DNA from: Novispirillum itersonii
GTDB taxonomy: Bacteria > Pseudomonadota > Alphaproteobacteria > Rhodospirillales > Rhodospirillaceae
Length of the DNA: 64,000 nucleotides
Direction: 5' to 3'
Assembly: GCF_014205675.1 (NCBI RefSeq)
Contig: NZ_JACIIX010000013.1
Coordinates: forward strand, 1-64,000
Position numbers and translations under genes: made by a program. Below are positions 60,838-64,000 of this stretch, piece by piece (position 1 is the stretch's first letter; every line of letters starts with the position of its first letter). Under the pieces are notes generated by a model. It worked only from the letters and a program-made list of their open reading frames with translations. It was not told the origin of the DNA and did not search any database.

Positions 60838-61707
60838 ATGCCTGCCACCTTCGCGGCCCGCCTGCCCCACCGGGGCGTCCTGCTCCTGACCGGAGACGAC
60901 CGCGTGACCTTCCTCAACGGACTGGTCAGCAACGACGTCAGCCCGACGGCGGACGGTGCGGCGGTCTGGACGGCCTTCCTGACGCCGCAGGGCAAGGTGA
61001 TCGCCGATCTGTTCGTGGTGCCCGGCCATACGGCGGACGGCACTGCCTGCCTGTTTCTGGAAACCGACGCCGACCGTCTGGATGACCTGCGCAGCCGCCT
61101 CGGGCGGTTCCGGCTGCGGGCCAAAGTGGCGCTGACCGTCACCGATCTGGCGGTCGCCGTCACCGACAGCGCCCCGGCGGCACAGACCGGCGTCACCGCC
61201 TTCACCGATCCCCGCCACCCGCTGGGCGGCACCCGCCTGATCGGCCCCGCTGATGCCCTGCCCCCGGGCAGCGACACCGAGACCCTGATCTGGCAGCGCC
61301 ACCGCCTGCGCCTCGGCCTGCCGGAGGGCAGTGCCGATCTGGCCCCGGAACAGGGCTTTGCGCTGGAATACGGCTTCGATGATCTGAAAGGGGTCGATTT
61401 CCGCAAGGGCTGCTTCATCGGGCAGGAAACCACCGCCCGCATGAAGTGGAAGCACCTGACCCGCAAGCGCCTGCTGCCGGTGCATCTGGAAGGCCCGTCC
61501 CCCGCCGCCGGAACCCCGGTGCTGGACAATGGCGGCATCGAAATCGGCACCCTGCGCTCCACCGTTGAGGACGGACAGGGCGGCACGCTGGCTCTTGCCT
61601 TTCTGAAGCTGGCCCCGGTCCGCGCCGGATCGGCCCTGACCGCCGGCACTATCCCGCTGACGGTCACCCTGCCGGAGTGGGTCAAGCTGCCGCCGGAACA
61701 GGCCTGA
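60838..61707 (+). CDS. ygfZ: tRNA-modifying/Fe-S assembly protein YgfZ
   Basis: The 289-aa folate-binding protein has the family motif KGCFIGQETTAR with its conserved cysteine, and an N-terminal LTGDDRVTFLNGLVSNDV block related to aminomethyltransferases. YgfZ supports Fe-S enzymes such as MiaB. ATG 60838 is preferred since TGAGG lies 9 nt upstream; two upstream in-frame codons reach an ATG at 60820 with no site. Confidence 0.9.
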   Translation: MPATFAARLPHRGVLLLTGDDRVTFLNGLVSNDVSPTADGAAVWTAFLTPQGKVIADLFVVPGHTADGTACLFLETDADRLDDLRSRLGRFRLRAKVALTVTDLAVAVTDSAPAAQTGVTAFTDPRHPLGGTRLIGPADALPPGSDTETLIWQRHRLRLGLPEGSADLAPEQGFALEYGFDDLKGVDFRKGCFIGQETTARMKWKHLTRKRLLPVHLEGPSPAAGTPVLDNGGIEIGTLRSTVEDGQGGTLALAFLKLAPVRAGSALTAGTIPLTVTLPEWVKLPPEQA

Positions 61708-61766
61708 AGCCGTTCGGTTTCTCAAATCTCCCCGGTGGTGACCCGGGGATTTCCACCCCACACGGT

Positions 61767-61802
61767 AAAAGGCCCGGCGAAACCCTCCGCCGGGCCTTTT
61801 TT
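61767..61802. terminator. bidirectional terminator between ygfZ and pfkA
   Basis: Stem AAAAGGCCCGGC/GCCGGGCCTTTT with a 10-nt loop, followed by two further T. It serves the convergent ygfZ and pfkA genes. Confidence 0.9.
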
Positions 61803-61821
61803 CAGTCTGCCTGCGCCAGCC

Positions 61822-62940
61822 TTACAGGCCCGCCGAATCCCCGGCATCCACCGCCGGTTCCTCGCCGACATACATGCCCAGCGCGCGGGCGGTGCGGACC
61901 AGCGTGTCATTCGGGTCCAGCGAGCAGGCGCCGATCGTCACCTTCTCCAGCGGCACCGCCACCACGCCCCGGTTCTGCCAGCCGACCATGTGATGGAAGC
62001 GGCGTTCCGCCACCAGATCCACCGCATGGGTGCCGAAAGCCGACGCCAGAATGCGGTCGCGGGTTGACGGGGTGCCGCCGCGCTGGACGTGGCCAAGGAT
62101 GGTCACCCGGGTTTCCGCCCCGGTCAGGTCGGCGATTTTCTGGGTCAGGTAATGGCCGATACCGCCATAGCGCTGTTCGCCACCAACGTGGGAAATCGTG
62201 GCATTGGTGCCTTCGGCGGTCTTCACGCCTTCCGCCACCACCACCAGCGCATGGGTGCGCCCGCGGGCCAGAACGGAGCGGATCTTGCCCGCCACCCCAT
62301 CCAGCGTGTAGGGAATTTCCGGCACCAGCACCACATCGGCCCCGCCGGCAATCCCGGCATTGATGGCGATGTGCCCGGCATCGCGGCCCATCACTTCCAG
62401 AATCATCACCCGGTGGTGGCTGGCCGCTGTCGGCTGAAGACGGTCCAGTGCCTCCGTCACCACATTGATCGAGGTGGCGAAGCCGACCGCATATTCGGTG
62501 CCGTGCACGTCGTTGTCGATGGTCTTCGGCACCCCGACCATGCCCAGACCGGCCTGCTGGCACAGCCGGGACAGGATCCGCATCGAGCCGTCCCCGCCGA
62601 CCACCACCAGTGCGTCCAGCCCCAGCATCCGCGCCCCTTCGGCGAAATCGCCCGACAGGTCCTTGAAGCTGCCGTCCGGCATCGGGAAGTTGAACGGGTC
62701 GCCCTTGTTGGTGGTGCCGAGGAACGTGCCGCCTTCGCGCAGGGTGTTGCCCAGATTGGCCGGGCTGAGTTCCTGAAAGCGCAGCGGGCGGCTGATCAGC
62801 CCCATGCTGCCATCCTGAATGCCGTAAACCTTCCAGCCGTAGCGTTCCACCGCCGCCGTGGTGACCGCGCGGATCACCGCGTTCAGGCCCGCGCAGTCGC
62901 CGCCGCTGGTCATCACACCGATGGTCTTGATCTCTCTCAT
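61822..62940 (-). CDS. pfkA: 6-phosphofructokinase
   Basis: The 372-aa enzyme phosphorylates fructose-6-phosphate. It has TSGGDCAGLNA, VVVGGDGSM, GVPKTIDNDV, EVMGRDAGH, and LGHVQRGGTPS. Gly at the GGDGS position favours ATP as donor, whereas Lys in PKTIDND is usual in PPi-type enzymes; this Gly/Lys pair marks a group that is generally ATP-dependent and not allosteric like E. coli PfkA. Confidence 0.92.
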   Translation of the reverse strand: MREIKTIGVMTSGGDCAGLNAVIRAVTTAAVERYGWKVYGIQDGSMGLISRPLRFQELSPANLGNTLREGGTFLGTTNKGDPFNFPMPDGSFKDLSGDFAEGARMLGLDALVVVGGDGSMRILSRLCQQAGLGMVGVPKTIDNDVHGTEYAVGFATSINVVTEALDRLQPTAASHHRVMILEVMGRDAGHIAINAGIAGGADVVLVPEIPYTLDGVAGKIRSVLARGRTHALVVVAEGVKTAEGTNATISHVGGEQRYGGIGHYLTQKIADLTGAETRVTILGHVQRGGTPSTRDRILASAFGTHAVDLVAERRFHHMVGWQNRGVVAVPLEKVTIGACSLDPNDTLVRTARALGMYVGEEPAVDAGDSAGL

Positions 62941-63203
62941 CCGCTGGATCCTTTCGTCACACTGCCATGGAATGGGGGAAACAGGCGGGCCAACGGCCCA
63001 TAAACCATACCATGCCTAAGCCATACCGCGTCCGGGGCCAATCCTCCAGTGGCATTCCCATGACCGGATTACGGTTTTGCCGGACACTGCCGCAGACAGG
63101 TCTGGAAATACTGCCCTATTTTTCCTGAAAATTGGTATAGTTCGGTTCCGGCCGGGAAACCTTTCCCTCCGCCACCCCGTTTTCAGCAGGGTTAACAACA
63201 AGC

Positions 63204-63413
63204 ATGATCGACGACGAAACCCAGTCCCGGCTGCTGGCCAGACTGGCGGAATTGAAGACCGAGCACCGCGACCTTGACGACGTCATTGCCCGCCTGACGG
63301 AGCAGATGCCGTTTGATCAGCTTCAGGTGTCCCGGCTGAAAAAGCGCAAGCTGATCCTGAAGGATGAGATCATCAAGCTGGAAAGCGCAATGCTGCCCGA
63401 CATCATCGCCTGA
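63204..63413 (+). CDS. YdcH-family (DUF465) small protein
   Basis: The 69-aa helical-hairpin protein has the DUF465 pattern: RLAELKTEHRDLDDVIARL, then DQLQVSRLKKRKLILKDEI. It is very common in alphaproteobacteria and has no firm function. It lies 5 nt before greB. Confidence 0.9.
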   Translation: MIDDETQSRLLARLAELKTEHRDLDDVIARLTEQMPFDQLQVSRLKKRKLILKDEIIKLESAMLPDIIA

Positions 63414-63418
63414 CGACC

Positions 63419-63955
63419 ATGCGCCGCATTTCCCCCAAGGCCGCCGCTGCGGCCCCTGCCACCGCAGAGGCCCCGCCGCCGCCGCGCAACCTGATCACCC
63501 CGCAGGGGCTGGAACGCCTGCGGGCGGAATACAAAACCCTGTGGACCGTGGAACGCCCGAAGGTGGTGGAGGCGGTTTCGCGCGCTGCCGCCAATGGCGA
63601 CCGGTCGGAAAACGGCGACTACATCTATGGCAAGAAGCGCCTGCGCGAGATTGACCGCCGCATCCGCTTCCTGACCAAACGGCTGGACTGTGCCGAGGTG
63701 GTCGATCCCGCCTTACAGAAAAACCGCCGTCAGGTGTTCTTCGGGGCCACCGTCACCTATGTGAACATCCGGGATGAAGAAGTCACCGTCACCATCGTCG
63801 GGCAGGACGAGGCCGACATGACGGCGGGCAGCATCTCGTGGTTGTCACCGGTGGCCAAGGCCCTGATGAAGGCCGGGATCGGCGATACCGTGCCGGTGCG
63901 CACCCCGGCCGGGGCCGATACGCTGGAAGTGCTGGAAATCCGCTACCCGGACTGA
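63419..63955 (+). CDS. greB: transcription elongation factor GreB
   Basis: The 178-aa protein has the GreA/B coiled coil with the catalytic acidic tip (GDRSENGDYIYGKKRLREID) and the C-terminal globular domain with SWLSPVAKALMKAGIGDTVPV. It rescues backtracked RNA polymerase. A 20-residue Ala/Pro-rich extension precedes the usual start; the ATG at 63419 is the only suitable one. Confidence 0.92.
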   Translation: MRRISPKAAAAAPATAEAPPPPRNLITPQGLERLRAEYKTLWTVERPKVVEAVSRAAANGDRSENGDYIYGKKRLREIDRRIRFLTKRLDCAEVVDPALQKNRRQVFFGATVTYVNIRDEEVTVTIVGQDEADMTAGSISWLSPVAKALMKAGIGDTVPVRTPAGADTLEVLEIRYPD

Positions 63956-64000
63956 CGGGCTGGCAACAGCCTGACCCGCCCGATCCGGCAGACACAAAAA

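Overview
The window is GC-rich chromosomal DNA with long runs of tightly overlapping genes (ATGA/GTGA junctions). Gene content points to a free-living, motile alphaproteobacterium, most likely of the Rhodospirillales/Azospirillales type: periplasmic pseudoazurin, a chemoreceptor fused to hemerythrin, a YdcH-family (DUF465) protein next to greB, and C4-dicarboxylate uptake. The species cannot be fixed from the sequence alone.

Layout. 1-1.3 kb: the end of an IS3-type element abutting a decayed blue-copper gene, then an MNT/HEPN pair. 1.35-5.05 kb (minus): a corrinoid-type ABC uptake operon behind a cobalamin riboswitch, ending in an intact pseudoazurin gene. 5.1-6.3 kb: a K+ channel with a cyclic-nucleotide-binding-like domain. 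6.5-9.8 kb: biotin operon bioF, BioH-like hydrolase, bioC, bioD. 9.9-13.9 kb: hemerythrin chemoreceptor and a DctA-type symporter. 13.9-16.3 kb: a type II restriction-modification island flanked by a 201-bp duplication of the symporter 3' end. 16.4-20.2 kb: pentapeptide protein, degenerate GGDEF protein, purE-purK, DedA protein.

20.3-27.8 kb holds a lasso-peptide-like RiPP cluster: a 51-aa precursor candidate, an asparagine-synthetase-like cyclase, a PqqD-like recognition protein, three HPr-kinase-like proteins (only one keeps all the key residues) and two sulfotransferases. No B2-type leader peptidase is visible. Four related ~50-bp palindromes bracket the cyclase gene.

27.9-32.4 kb: flavodoxin-like oxidoreductase with divergent TetR regulator and a palindromic operator, LacI regulator plus SemiSWEET, and a second chemoreceptor. 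33-37.8 kb is an accessory region: a phage-replication-like gene and a two-gene STAND NTPase/small-effector pair whose N- and C-terminal ends share a short beta-motif, as in amyloid-signalling NLR systems. 38-46.9 kb: mixed small enzymes, regulators, tRNA-Val(TAC), an ABC-2 exporter, tandem GNATs, a lipoprotein gene broken by an in-frame amber codon, and a 2-oxoglutarate oxygenase. 47-48.3 kb: dihydroorotase. 48.5-60.5 kb: a surface-polysaccharide locus with asparagine synthetase, five glycosyltransferases and an operon for a CDP-linked 6-deoxy-3-C-methyl hexose; two tandem-repeat arrays lie inside it. 60.8-64 kb: ygfZ, pfkA, a YdcH-family gene and greB.

The two best candidates for something little described are the RiPP cluster (20.3-27.8 kb) and the STAND/effector pair (34.2-37.8 kb). 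The restriction island is the clearest case of recent transfer.
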